A DNA stretch of 64,000 nucleotides, taken from contig NZ_WUQX01000001.1 of the NCBI RefSeq assembly GCF_009830285.1, forward strand, positions 2,790,501-2,854,500, in the 5' to 3' direction. Source of the stretch: Sporofaciens musculi (GTDB lineage Bacteria; Bacillota; Clostridia; Lachnospirales; Lachnospiraceae). The position numbers and the translations under genes are program-made. The notes under the pieces were generated by a model that saw only the letters and a program-made list of their open reading frames with translations, was not told the origin of the DNA and made no database searches. Numbering within the stretch: the first letter of the stretch is position 1; each line of letters starts with the position of its first letter. Shown here piece by piece: positions 7,152-15,838 of this stretch.

Positions 7152-8417
7152 ATGAATATTATGAATGCAACTCAGCAGGACACCCCTGATAAAGGAAAGC
7201 TGCAAATCAATATCACGTCAGAAATTACCGCCTATCCCGTAGCCGACGCCACAGTCTCCATCTCCTACACCGGAGTCCCCGACAGTCAGCTTGAAAAACT
7301 GAGCACTGATTCTTCCGGCCAGACTGAAACTATTGAGCTTAGCGCCCCTCCTTTAGAGTACAGCCTGAATGTGGAAAATGAGATTCAGCCCTACTCTGAG
7401 TATACCCTCCAGGTCGAAGCTCCAGGATACGAGCCTCTAAGTATCGCCGGTGCAGAAATCCTCTCCTCTGTCACCGCAATCCAGAACATAACCCTAAGAC
7501 CTTTAGATACCACCGACCCCTCCGAAGAAATATTTGTCATTCCTGCACATACCCTCTATGGCTCATATCCCGCCAAGATACCAGAGGATGAGATTAAGCC
7601 CATGAACGAGACAGGCGAGATTGTCCTAAGCCGCGTGGTGGTTCCGGAGTACATCGTCGTACATGACGGAAGCCCCAGAGACAGCACAGCCAGGAATTAT
7701 TATGTAAAGTATAAGGATTACATTAAGAATGTGGCGTCCAGCGAAATCTATGCTACCTGGCCTGCGGATACCATACGTGCAAACGTGCTGGCAATCATGT
7801 CCTTTACCCTAAATCGGGTATTTACGGAGTGGTATCGAAATCAGGGCTATGAGTTCACCATAACCTCCTCCACCGCATTTGACCACAAATGGATTCCGGA
7901 GCGCAACATTTTCAATACCATCTCCGTTATTGTAGACGAACTTTTTGCCGATTATCTGTCACGGCCAAATGTAAAGCAGCCAATACTGACCCAATACTGC
8001 GACGGAAGACAGGTCCAATGCCCCAACTGGATGACCCAATGGGGAAGCAAATCCCTTGGCGACCAGGGATATTCCCCTATTGAAATTCTCCGATACTTCT
8101 ACGGAGACAACATGTACATCAATACTGCTGAGGCCATCTCAGGGATTCCCTCCTCCTGGCCTGGATACAATCTGGAAAATGGCTCCAGCGGAAGCAAGGT
8201 ACGGCAGCTTCAGGAACAGATCAATGTAATTGCCACAGCCTACCCTGCCATTCCCAAATTAAACGTTGATGGAATCTACGGACCTGCCACCGCAGAAGCC
8301 GTCCGCAAATTCCAATCCGTTTTCGGCCTGCCGTCAACAGGAGTCGCTGATTATAAAACCTGGTACAAAATTTCTGAAATCTACGTAGGGGTATCACGGA
8401 TTGCGGAATTAACTTAA
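7152..8417 (+). CDS. SpoIID/LytB-like protein with C-terminal peptidoglycan-binding domain
   Basis: The 421-residue protein has three parts. Residues about 15-120 form a carboxypeptidase-regulatory-like beta domain with repeated Y-T-L-x-V-x-A-P-G-Y type motifs. Residues about 160-330 resemble the SpoIID/LytB domain, with VVPEYIVVH and repeated A-x-x-S-F-T-L-N-R helices. Residues about 345-410 form a classical PG_binding_1 domain with VRQLQEQIN and VDGIYGPATAEAVRKFQ. There is no signal peptide, which fits a mother-cell-made spore envelope protein. A GAGG site precedes the ATG, and a sigma-K-like promoter lies upstream. The likely role is spore cortex or coat peptidoglycan binding or remodelling; catalytic activity is uncertain. 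Confidence 0.7.
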   Translation: MNIMNATQQDTPDKGKLQINITSEITAYPVADATVSISYTGVPDSQLEKLSTDSSGQTETIELSAPPLEYSLNVENEIQPYSEYTLQVEAPGYEPLSIAGAEILSSVTAIQNITLRPLDTTDPSEEIFVIPAHTLYGSYPAKIPEDEIKPMNETGEIVLSRVVVPEYIVVHDGSPRDSTARNYYVKYKDYIKNVASSEIYATWPADTIRANVLAIMSFTLNRVFTEWYRNQGYEFTITSSTAFDHKWIPERNIFNTISVIVDELFADYLSRPNVKQPILTQYCDGRQVQCPNWMTQWGSKSLGDQGYSPIEILRYFYGDNMYINTAEAISGIPSSWPGYNLENGSSGSKVRQLQEQINVIATAYPAIPKLNVDGIYGPATAEAVRKFQSVFGLPSTGVADYKTWYKISEIYVGVSRIAELT

Positions 8418-8455
8418 TGTGAAGCCATATTCTAACCCTCTCCCACATAAAAACA

Positions 8456-8487
8456 GGGATGTCGGAAAATAACACAACCGACATCCC
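8456..8487. terminator. Terminator between convergent genes
   Basis: Arms GGGATGTCGG (8456-8465) and CCGACATCCC (8478-8487). On the minus strand the stem is followed by TGTTTTTA, so it best serves the reductase gene ending at 8510. Confidence 0.7.
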
Positions 8488-8509
8488 CATATATAGTTCT
8501 CATCATCTC

Positions 8510-9640
8510 TTATTTTAACATTTCCGCAAAGTCTGCCAGCTTTTCCGAAATCTTAATCTGCTGCGGACAGACAGCCTCACAGCTTCTGCAACCTACGCAG
8601 GCAGACGGAAGCTTATCCTCCGGTACCGCCATCAGCGCCATAGGAGCAATAAATCCGCCGCCTGTAAATTTATGCTCATTGTACAGCTTCAGCATGGAAG
8701 GAATATCAATCCCCTGAGGGCAGTGAGTGGTGCAATAGCGGCATGCCGTACAGGGCACTCCGTTGACCATACTGTCAGCAATTCCAAGCAGAGTCTCCAT
8801 CTCCTCTTTATTAAGCGGATTTTCACTCTCAAATGTATGTATATTCTTTTCAAGCTGCTCATAATTCGACATTCCGGACAGCGTAACCACCACATTGGGA
8901 ATCGACTGCAGGAAACGGAACGCCCATGCCGGAATCTCCTCCTTGGGGCGAAGGGCAGTTAATTTTTGTTCATTCTCCAAAGAAAGAGAAGCCAGCATAC
9001 CGCCCCTTAAAGGCTCCATAACCCAAATCGGAATCTTGTATTCATTCAGCAAATCTACCTTGGCCTTTGCCTCCTGGAAATCCCAATCCACGTAATTAAG
9101 CTGAATCTGACAAAACTCCATATCTTTGCCATAGGCGTCAAGGAAACGCTTCATTACATCATAGCTTCCATGAACAGAGAAGCCCAAATGATGGATTCTG
9201 CCTCTCTCCTTCTGCTTCATCAGATAGTCATAAATCCCATACTGCTCATCCAGATATTCATTAATGTTCATCTCACAGACATTGTGAAACAGATAGAAAT
9301 CAAAATATGAAACCTGGCATTTTTCAAGCTGCTTGTCGAAAATTTCTTCCACCTTCGTCATATTTTCAAGGTCATATCCTGGAAACTTAGTCGCCAGGTA
9401 AAACTTCTCCCTTGGATATTTACTCAATACCCTTCCCATCACAAGCTCTGAATTCCCTGCATGGTAACCCCACGCCGTATCAAAATAATTAATTCCTTGA
9501 TTGAAGGCATACTCAACCATCTTCGCTGTCGCCGCCTCGTCGATTTCCTCGTCCCTGCCGTCAATCACCGGAAGGCGCATTGCGCCCATACCAAGCGCAG
9601 ACAATTTCAAATCTTGAAACTCCTTATAAACCATAGCCAT
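8510..9640 (-). CDS. Aldo/keto reductase with C-terminal 2[4Fe-4S] ferredoxin domain
   Basis: The N-terminal 280 residues form an AKR barrel with the start GMGAMRLPV, the catalytic Asp-Tyr region INYFDTAWGYHAGNSE, and the strand KFYLATKFP. The C-terminus carries two ferredoxin clusters, CTACRYCTTHCP and CVGCRSCEAVCP, spaced as in the Fe-S-fused AKR subfamily common in anaerobic Firmicutes. It should reduce a carbonyl substrate using NAD(P)H with electron input or output through the clusters; the substrate is unknown. The gene follows a MerR regulator gene by 9 bp, so both are co-transcribed from the MerR-type promoter at 10085-10115. Confidence 0.85.
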   Translation of the reverse strand: MAMVYKEFQDLKLSALGMGAMRLPVIDGRDEEIDEAATAKMVEYAFNQGINYFDTAWGYHAGNSELVMGRVLSKYPREKFYLATKFPGYDLENMTKVEEIFDKQLEKCQVSYFDFYLFHNVCEMNINEYLDEQYGIYDYLMKQKERGRIHHLGFSVHGSYDVMKRFLDAYGKDMEFCQIQLNYVDWDFQEAKAKVDLLNEYKIPIWVMEPLRGGMLASLSLENEQKLTALRPKEEIPAWAFRFLQSIPNVVVTLSGMSNYEQLEKNIHTFESENPLNKEEMETLLGIADSMVNGVPCTACRYCTTHCPQGIDIPSMLKLYNEHKFTGGGFIAPMALMAVPEDKLPSACVGCRSCEAVCPQQIKISEKLADFAEMLK

Positions 9641-9649
9641 TATCCTCCT

Positions 9650-10024
9650 TTAATCCCAGACCAGTCTGCCTGTCTTCATCGCCTTGTCATAACAGGAAAT
9701 CTTATACTCCAATCTTTCCATCGTTCTTTGGATGGCCTCTAACTGTACTGTAAGCTGCTCCTTCTGCTTTAGCAAAAGCTTATGCCTGTCAGGAATCGTC
9801 TCATCCCCCTTCTGGCTTAACCGGACATACTCCGCCAATGTCAAAAGAGGCAGGCCCGCTAAACGCATACAGCCCGCAAGCTCGACCCAACCACAGTCCT
9901 CCTCCGTATAATCCCGAAGTCCGTTCTCGGTCCGGTGTACCGGAGGAATAACTCCAATCCGTTCATAATATCTCAAAGTATCCTGAGAAATTCCATATCT
10001 TTTACTTACTTCTGAGATGGTCAT
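9650..10024 (-). CDS. MerR-family transcriptional regulator
   Basis: The 124-residue protein starts MTISEVSKRYGISQDTLRYYERIGVIPPV, the MerR winged helix, followed by R-x-Y-x-E-E-D and a long dimerisation helix. There are no metal-binding cysteines in the C-terminus, so it is a small-molecule or redox-responsive type. It lies immediately upstream of the aldo/keto reductase, a pairing that is common in Clostridia. It probably autoregulates through the 19-bp-spaced promoter upstream. Confidence 0.85.
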   Translation of the reverse strand: MTISEVSKRYGISQDTLRYYERIGVIPPVHRTENGLRDYTEEDCGWVELAGCMRLAGLPLLTLAEYVRLSQKGDETIPDRHKLLLKQKEQLTVQLEAIQRTMERLEYKISCYDKAMKTGRLVWD

Positions 10025-10084
10025 ACCCTCACCTCTCCCTCTCGAAGCCTAATTTTCCTGGTTATGCGGCAACCTGATATAACC

Positions 10085-10115
10085 ACTATATCATCTGGAG
10101 TTCACTCTAAGTCAA
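10085..10115 (-). promoter_or_regulatory. MerR-type promoter with 19-bp spacer and operator dyad
   Basis: On the minus strand TTGACT (10115-10110) and TATAGT (10090-10085) are 19 bp apart, the long spacing typical of promoters untwisted by MerR proteins. The spacer contains the dyad TTAGAGTgaACTCcaga. Confidence 0.75.
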
Positions 10116-10141
10116 TATATAATATTAAAATAAATTCATTT

Positions 10142-11173
10142 TTAAAAGAATACCCTGCGGATATCATTGAACATCACAAACACCATCAGAGCCATCAACA
10201 GCGCAATCCCTATCATATGGACATACCCCTCCTTCTCTGGCGGCACCCGTTTTCTGCGTATCGCCTCCACAAACAAGAACACCAGACGCCCGCCGTCCAG
10301 AACCGGAAGGGGCAATAGATTCATGACTCCCAGATTTGCCGACAGCATAATGGCAATATTCAACAGCTCGACCACTACCACAAAGCCTCCATAATTCCGG
10401 CTCTCCTGGTAGGTGTCCTCCACAACATCCACGATTCCCACAGGTCCCGTCAGATTATTGATGCTGACCTTTCCCGTAACCAGCATCTTAAGACTCTCAA
10501 GCGTTGTGCTGACCCAATAATTCACCGAATAGGCGCCGTACTGTACCGCCTTTAGGATATTTGCCTTCTGATATCCCTCGGAGGAAATGCCAAGACGATA
10601 ATACCCCAGCTCCTCGTCCATCTTAGGAGACACCATTACAGTATATTCTTTTCCGTCGCGGCTGTAAGTAATCTCAACATCCTCTCCCTGGTGGAACTGA
10701 TTGTATATAGTAATCTCTCGGAAAATACGGATCTTTTTATTTCCCATCTTCTCAATCCTGTCGCCTGCCATAAGACCCGCCTCTGCGGCCGGAAGCCCTT
10801 CCTCCACAGAAGCCGCCACAGGGCGGTCGTATCCAACCATGGCCGTCAGGATGACTGCAAATATAAACGCCAGGATAAAATTAAACACAGGTCCCGCCGC
10901 AATCACGGAAATCCTTGCCCAGACAGACTTGTTATTAAAATTATTGGGCGAAGCCGTGGCCTCCTCATCCTCCCCCATGGCGCAGAAGCCGCCGATTGGA
11001 AAGATACGGACTGCATACCTGGTTCCCTTATACTCCCGTGAATAGAGGGTCGGACCCATTCCGATGGCAAATTCATCTACATCAATGCCATTCTTCTTCG
11101 CCAGTAAAAAATGCCCCAATTCATGAAAGAACACGATAAAACTAAAGATAATGATTGCTAATATAATACCCAA
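10142..11173 (-). CDS. rseP: Site-2 intramembrane zinc metalloprotease RseP/RasP
   Basis: This M50 protease has the zinc motif HELGH at residues 17-21 inside the first membrane helix, a PDZ domain around residues 110-190 (EEGLPAAEAGLMAGDRI), and the third zinc ligand in NLLPLPVLDGG. At 343 residues it has family length. It cleaves membrane-anchored anti-sigma factors and signal-peptide remnants within the membrane. It is the last gene of the pyrH-frr-uppS-cdsA-dxr-rseP operon and starts 8 bp after dxr, the standard order in Firmicutes. Confidence 0.93.
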   Translation of the reverse strand: MGIILAIIIFSFIVFFHELGHFLLAKKNGIDVDEFAIGMGPTLYSREYKGTRYAVRIFPIGGFCAMGEDEEATASPNNFNNKSVWARISVIAAGPVFNFILAFIFAVILTAMVGYDRPVAASVEEGLPAAEAGLMAGDRIEKMGNKKIRIFREITIYNQFHQGEDVEITYSRDGKEYTVMVSPKMDEELGYYRLGISSEGYQKANILKAVQYGAYSVNYWVSTTLESLKMLVTGKVSINNLTGPVGIVDVVEDTYQESRNYGGFVVVVELLNIAIMLSANLGVMNLLPLPVLDGGRLVFLFVEAIRRKRVPPEKEGYVHMIGIALLMALMVFVMFNDIRRVFF

Positions 11174-11181
11174 ATTACGAG

Positions 11182-12324
11182 TTACCTCCTACTGTTGATC
11201 CTGTCATAAGTTGCAGCCTCCGCATCCAGAATCTCCTGGAGAGAAGGGTTATCAATATTCTTGTGGGCCTGCATGCAGTCTTCAATAATCTCCACAATCT
11301 CAAGGTACTTAATCTCCCGATTCAAAAACTGCCGGACTGCCAGCTCATTTGCCGCATTAAAGACCGTGGGGAGGGTGCCCCCCTTTCGCCCCGCATCATA
11401 CGCCAGCTTCAAACCATAGAATGTATCCATGTCTGGTTTCTCAAAGTCCAGCTTACCAAGACTCCAGAAATCAATCCTCTCCCCTGGCAGAAATCTTCTC
11501 TTGGGATAGTACAGCGCATATTGGATCGGCAGCTTCATATCCGGCGTCCCAAGCTGAGCCATAATGGCGCCGTCTACATATTCCACCATAGAATGGATAA
11601 TGCTCTGAGGCTGCACCACCACCTGGACCTGGTCCACGTCAACTCCGAACAGCCACTTTGCCTCAATGACCTCAAGGCCCTTATTAACCATGGTGGAGGA
11701 ATCAATGGTAATCTTCTGCCCCATGGCCCAGTTGGGATGCTTTAGTGCATCCTCCACCCGAATTTCTAAAAGCTCCTCCTCCTTCTTCCCACGGAATGGG
11801 CCTCCCGACGCTGTCAAAAGAATCTTGTGAAGCGCCTTTTGCTCATTTCCCTGAAGCGACTGAAAAATAGCGCTGTGCTCGCTGTCCACAGGAAGGATAG
11901 ACACCCGATTCTCCCTGGCCAACGGCATAATGATATGTCCTGCTGTCACCAGCGTCTCCTTATTGGCAAGGGCGATATCCTTCCCCGCCTTAATCCCTTC
12001 AATAGTGGGACGAATCCCAATCATCCCCACAATCGCTGTCACTAGTATCTCCGTATTCCCAAGAGTTGATACCTCCAGAAGTCCATCCATTCCGGAAACC
12101 ACCTTTGTATCCGTATCGGAAATGCATGCCTTTAGCTCACCTGCCTTCTCCTTGGACCAGACAGCCGCAATACGCGGATGAAATTCGCGAATCTGCTTCT
12201 CCAAAAGCCGGATATTGCTGCCCGCCGCAATGCCTTGCACCTCAATGTCTCCATTTTCTCTAACCACCTCAAGGGTTTGGGTTCCGATTGACCCTGTTGA
12301 ACCTAATATGGCTATTTTCTTCAT
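11182..12324 (-). CDS. dxr: 1-deoxy-D-xylulose 5-phosphate reductoisomerase
   Basis: The NADPH motif ILGSTGSIGTQTLE opens the 380-residue protein. The active-site blocks LANKETLV, LPVDSEHSAIFQ and TASGGPF, and the C-terminal NAANELAV, follow in order. It converts DXP to 2-C-methylerythritol 4-phosphate in the MEP isoprenoid pathway, feeding UppS encoded two genes upstream. It is separated from cdsA by about 150 bp, longer than elsewhere in the operon. Confidence 0.95.
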   Translation of the reverse strand: MKKIAILGSTGSIGTQTLEVVRENGDIEVQGIAAGSNIRLLEKQIREFHPRIAAVWSKEKAGELKACISDTDTKVVSGMDGLLEVSTLGNTEILVTAIVGMIGIRPTIEGIKAGKDIALANKETLVTAGHIIMPLARENRVSILPVDSEHSAIFQSLQGNEQKALHKILLTASGGPFRGKKEEELLEIRVEDALKHPNWAMGQKITIDSSTMVNKGLEVIEAKWLFGVDVDQVQVVVQPQSIIHSMVEYVDGAIMAQLGTPDMKLPIQYALYYPKRRFLPGERIDFWSLGKLDFEKPDMDTFYGLKLAYDAGRKGGTLPTVFNAANELAVRQFLNREIKYLEIVEIIEDCMQAHKNIDNPSLQEILDAEAATYDRINSRR

Positions 12325-12473
12325 GATTTACCTCACTCATTATTAAATATTTTATCCCCAAAGGGCCCTCATTTACACATCGACTATCAGGCAACTCCCA
12401 GCCGTACTATATATATGCAGGAACCGTTCCCGACATTATAGAATAAACGAATCATTTATTTTTAAACAGTACG

Positions 12474-13274
12474 TTATACTGCAAGCATCGTCGCCAGATA
12501 ATAGATGATTGGCGCAGTAAAAATCACACTGTCAAATCGGTCAAGAATCCCGCCATGTCCGGGAATCAGCTTCCCATAATCCTTAATCTCATGATTACGC
12601 TTAATGGCAGACGCCGCCAGATCTCCCACCTGGGAAATAGCGCCGCCAGCAGCACAGATGACAGCATAATGCACAGGGGAAGCCGACGCTCCTCCCCACT
12701 TGTTCATGGCAAGTGCAAACAGCACGCCAAGCATTGCAGCCCCCACAATTCCGCCAATTCCACCTTCTACAGACTTCTTGGGGCTCAACTTAGGCGCCAT
12801 CTTATGCTTCCCAATCAGTACACCCACACAGTAAGCACAGGTGTCGCATCCCCATGAGCTTAAGAAGATGAGCCACACCACCACTCTGCCATCCTCCAAC
12901 ATACGAGTCTGGTACACGTATGAAAGCATAACAGCCACATAGAAAAAGCCAAAGAACACCGTCATAACCTGTTCTGCCAAAAAAGTGGGAAATGTAAACA
13001 CATACACAGCCATCAGAAGCACCAAGAACAGGATGGAAAGCATGGTCATATACTCCTCAGCCTGGCACCACAAAAGTCCATAATAGGCCAAGGCCGCCAG
13101 ATATCCCACCATTCCTAACGCCTTACCCTGAACACCAACTACTTTATATAATTCCGTCATCCCCACCAGACTGATGGCGCCAATAAACGCAAATAAAAGC
13201 TCTCCGCCTGTTCCAACCGTCGCCACCAGCACGATTACAAGCACAATCCCGCTTAACAGCCTCGTCCTAAACAT
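12474..13274 (-). CDS. cdsA: Phosphatidate cytidylyltransferase
   Basis: This is a polytopic membrane protein of 266 residues with about eight hydrophobic segments. Near the C-terminus it carries the CdsA signature SAIKRNHEIKDYGKLIPGHG followed by G-I-L-D-R-F-D-S. It makes CDP-diacylglycerol from phosphatidate and CTP for phospholipid synthesis. It starts 2 bp after the uppS stop, so the pair is translationally linked. Confidence 0.93.
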   Translation of the reverse strand: MFRTRLLSGIVLVIVLVATVGTGGELLFAFIGAISLVGMTELYKVVGVQGKALGMVGYLAALAYYGLLWCQAEEYMTMLSILFLVLLMAVYVFTFPTFLAEQVMTVFFGFFYVAVMLSYVYQTRMLEDGRVVVWLIFLSSWGCDTCAYCVGVLIGKHKMAPKLSPKKSVEGGIGGIVGAAMLGVLFALAMNKWGGASASPVHYAVICAAGGAISQVGDLAASAIKRNHEIKDYGKLIPGHGGILDRFDSVIFTAPIIYYLATMLAV

Positions 13275-13276
13275 TT

Positions 13277-13990
13277 TTATTCCTGTTCCTCCTTTACCCC
13301 GCCAAAACGTCTGTCCCTGGCGTTATACTGTTCAATCGCCTTCATCAGTTCTTCCTTCGTAAAGTCCGGCCAGTGAATATCTGTAAAATAGAATTCCGTA
13401 TATGCAAGCTGCCACATAAGGAAATTGGACAGCCGAAGCTCGCCGCTGGTACGAATCAGCAGATCCGGATCCGGAAGTCCGCGGGTATCCAGATAGCCCT
13501 CAAACAGCTTTTCATCAATGGCTTCCGGCTCTACCTTACCATCTCTACAGTCCCTGGCAAGCCTTCTGATTCCGCGAATCATCTCATCCCGACTGCCGTA
13601 GTTAATAGCAATCTGAAAATTCAACCCGCCGTTGTTCTTGGTAGCTTCTTCAAGCTCGCCAATCCTGGTTCTAATATCTTCATCCAGCCTGGATACATCG
13701 CCTATTACCCTGATCTTCATATCATTCTTTGCCGCTGTCTTAAGGCAGGTCTTCATATAATTGCGCAAAAGCTTCATCAGCGCAGAGACCTCGTCGCTTG
13801 GCCTGTTCCAGTTCTCTGTGGAAAACGCATACACAGTCAGATACTTTACGCCCATGCGATAAGCATCCTCACAGATGCGCTCTACATTCTTACTCCCCTG
13901 GGCATGACCGTAATTGCGCGGCATCCCCTTCGACTTCGCCCATCTTCCATTTCCGTCTAAAATAATCGCAACATGCTGCGGTATTACCAT
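13277..13990 (-). CDS. uppS: Undecaprenyl diphosphate synthase (isoprenyl transferase)
   Basis: The cis-prenyltransferase motif VAIILDGNGRWAK at residues 7-19 contains the catalytic Asp12. AFSTENWNRP and the C-terminal DLLIRTSGELRLSNFLMWQ follow. The ATG at 13990 with AGGAGA is preferred to an upstream extension that has no ribosome binding site, giving 237 residues. It makes C55-PP, the lipid carrier for cell-wall synthesis, from isoprenoids of the MEP pathway encoded in the same operon. Confidence 0.95.
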   Translation of the reverse strand: MVIPQHVAIILDGNGRWAKSKGMPRNYGHAQGSKNVERICEDAYRMGVKYLTVYAFSTENWNRPSDEVSALMKLLRNYMKTCLKTAAKNDMKIRVIGDVSRLDEDIRTRIGELEEATKNNGGLNFQIAINYGSRDEMIRGIRRLARDCRDGKVEPEAIDEKLFEGYLDTRGLPDPDLLIRTSGELRLSNFLMWQLAYTEFYFTDIHWPDFTKEELMKAIEQYNARDRRFGGVKEEQE

Positions 13991-14074
13991 AAACTTCTCT
14001 CCTTTCCGGAAATATATTAAGCATGAATGGGGGGACAGACCCACACACAGGCTTCTGGTCTGCCCCCTCCCTCA

Positions 14075-14626
14075 TTAAACCGTCATAACTTCTTTTGACT
14101 TATTGTCTACTGCCTTATCTACATCCTTTACAAACTTATCCGTCAGCTTCTGAAGCTCTGTCTCCATATCCTTAATCTCATCCTCCGAAACCTCTGTTCC
14201 CTTCAGCTTCTTTAACGCGTCATTGCCGTCTCTGCGGATGTTTCGGATTGCCACCTTTGCCGCCTCCCCTTTTTTCTTAACATCCTTCACCAGCTCTTTT
14301 CTGCGCTCCTCCGTAAGCTCAGGAAATACCAGACGAATCATGGTACCGTCATTGGTTGGATTGATTCCCAAGTCAGATACCTGGATTGCCTTCTCAATTA
14401 CCTTGAGCATGTTCTTCTCCCATGGCTGAATCTGAATCATTCGCGGCTCTGGCACCGAAACATTCGCTACCTGCTGGATTGGGGAGGGCGTCCCGTAATA
14501 ATCCACCTTAATCTTATTAAGCACGTTCGGGTTGGCGCGTCCTGCGCGGATGGTCCCCAGTTCACCGTCCAGGTTCGCCATGGTCTTATTCATTTTGTCC
14601 TTATACACCTGTAATTTTTCATTCAT
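14075..14626 (-). CDS. frr: Ribosome recycling factor
   Basis: The sequence has the RRF signature blocks LDGELGTIRAGRANP, LKVIEKAIQVSDLGINP and PELTEERRKELVKDVKKKGE over 183 residues. The ATG at 14626 follows AAAGGAGGAAG. The factor splits post-termination ribosomes with EF-G. It lies 64 bp downstream of pyrH. Confidence 0.95.
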   Translation of the reverse strand: MNEKLQVYKDKMNKTMANLDGELGTIRAGRANPNVLNKIKVDYYGTPSPIQQVANVSVPEPRMIQIQPWEKNMLKVIEKAIQVSDLGINPTNDGTMIRLVFPELTEERRKELVKDVKKKGEAAKVAIRNIRRDGNDALKKLKGTEVSEDEIKDMETELQKLTDKFVKDVDKAVDNKSKEVMTV

Positions 14627-14690
14627 AATTGCTTCCTCCTTTATTCTACCCACACAATTCTATTCTCACACTATATTTTTGTAAATGTAT

Positions 14691-15386
14691 CTATACCGTC
14701 ACCTTAGTTCCCGTAAAGGTTCCTGTCATAGTCTCTACGATACTGTTCTCCTCATTCAGCCCAAACACCAGCATCGGCATCTTATTCTCCAGGCACATAA
14801 TCGAAGCCGTCAAATCTACAGCCATCAGCTTCTGGTCAATCACCTCCTGGATCGAGATCTCATCATACTTCTTCGCCTGTGGATTCACCTTGGGGTCACT
14901 GTCATAGATTCCATCAATGGCCTTCGCCAACAGCATTGCATCCGCCTCAATCTCTATCGCTCTAAGCACAGCCCCCGTATCTGTTGAAAAATAAGGGTGC
15001 CCTGTTCCTCCTGCAAAGAAAATGACCTTCCCCTCCTCAAGAGCCTCTACTGCTCTGTCCTTGGAAAACAGTGTGGTAAACGCGCCGCACACGAATGGGG
15101 TAAATACCTCCGTCTTCATCCCTACATAACGGAAGATATCCGATACATAGATACAGTTCATCACTGTTGCAAGCATCCCAATCTGATCTGCCTTCACACG
15201 GTCAATCGTCTCGCTGGTTCTTCCGCGCCAGAAATTACCGCCTCCGGTCACAATCGCCACCTGGATTCCATCCTCCGTCAGCTTCTTCACCTGCTTCGCA
15301 ACCCCCAAACAGGTGGCCTCGTCAAATCCGGTCTTCTTATCGCCTGCGAGAGCCTCCCCACTTAACTTTAACAATACTCTCTCCAT
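14691..15386 (-). CDS. pyrH: UMP kinase
   Basis: The amino-acid-kinase fold is evident: VLLKLSGEALAG at the start, IVTGGGNFWRG, and AEALLAKAIDGIYDSDP-like ATP-site sequence. The ATG at 15386 with AAGGAG nine bases upstream is chosen over an in-frame ATG at 15419. It converts UMP to UDP. It heads the operon, and the usual upstream rpsB-tsf pair is not adjacent here. Confidence 0.95.
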   Translation of the reverse strand: MERVLLKLSGEALAGDKKTGFDEATCLGVAKQVKKLTEDGIQVAIVTGGGNFWRGRTSETIDRVKADQIGMLATVMNCIYVSDIFRYVGMKTEVFTPFVCGAFTTLFSKDRAVEALEEGKVIFFAGGTGHPYFSTDTGAVLRAIEIEADAMLLAKAIDGIYDSDPKVNPQAKKYDEISIQEVIDQKLMAVDLTASIMCLENKMPMLVFGLNEENSIVETMTGTFTGTKVTV

Positions 15387-15498
15387 CCGTCCATACTCCT
15401 TATTCTTCGTAATCTTCATTCTTTACATACTCAGTCAGAGCCGAAAATCCGCTCTTTAAAGAGGATTACTTCCGAATCCTCTGCCTTCAACATGATAA

Positions 15499-15527
15499 AT
15501 TATATCATAGGAATAAAAAAAATGGAA
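15499..15527 (-). promoter_or_regulatory. Promoter of the pyrH operon
   Basis: On the minus strand TTCCAT (15527-15522) and TATAAT (15504-15499) have a 17-bp spacer and lie about 110 bp before the pyrH start. The -35 box is weak. Confidence 0.5.
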
Positions 15528-15643
15528 TACACTACCGCCAACATTCTACATGATTCTTACTTTACATTTAAATCTTTACAAAATTTCTCACCAAACGCAA
15601 AAATCGTCGAAATTGATTAAATTCTTAAATTGTTCATCTGGAA

Positions 15644-15672
15644 TTGACAGCAATTTAACTAAGTGCTATAAT
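15644..15672 (+). promoter_or_regulatory. Consensus promoter of putP
   Basis: TTGACA at 15644-15649 and TATAAT at 15667-15672 are both perfect and separated by 17 bp. Transcription would begin near 15680, inside the first palindrome of a tandem operator-like pair. Confidence 0.8.
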
Positions 15673-15675
15673 ATA

Positions 15676-15714
15676 CCATAACAATTCGTTATGGATACAT
15701 AACATTTTGTTATG
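15676..15714 (+). promoter_or_regulatory. Two tandem palindromes at the putP transcription start
   Basis: CCATAAC-aattc-GTTATGG (15676-15694) and CATAAC-atttt-GTTATG (15698-15714) are near-identical dyads 22 bp apart, directly downstream of a perfect promoter. Cooperative repressor binding is the simplest reading. The regulator is not identified. Confidence 0.6.
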
Positions 15715-15838
15715 ATGCTATTGCATACAAGGGAAAGACACATACAGAAGCTCTAACCTTTGTTTTTTATTGTTCCGGCCCCTCAAACCGGAAGGATAAG
15801 CTTTAGTAAAACCAATAAAAAGGAATGAGGTGCAGTTT

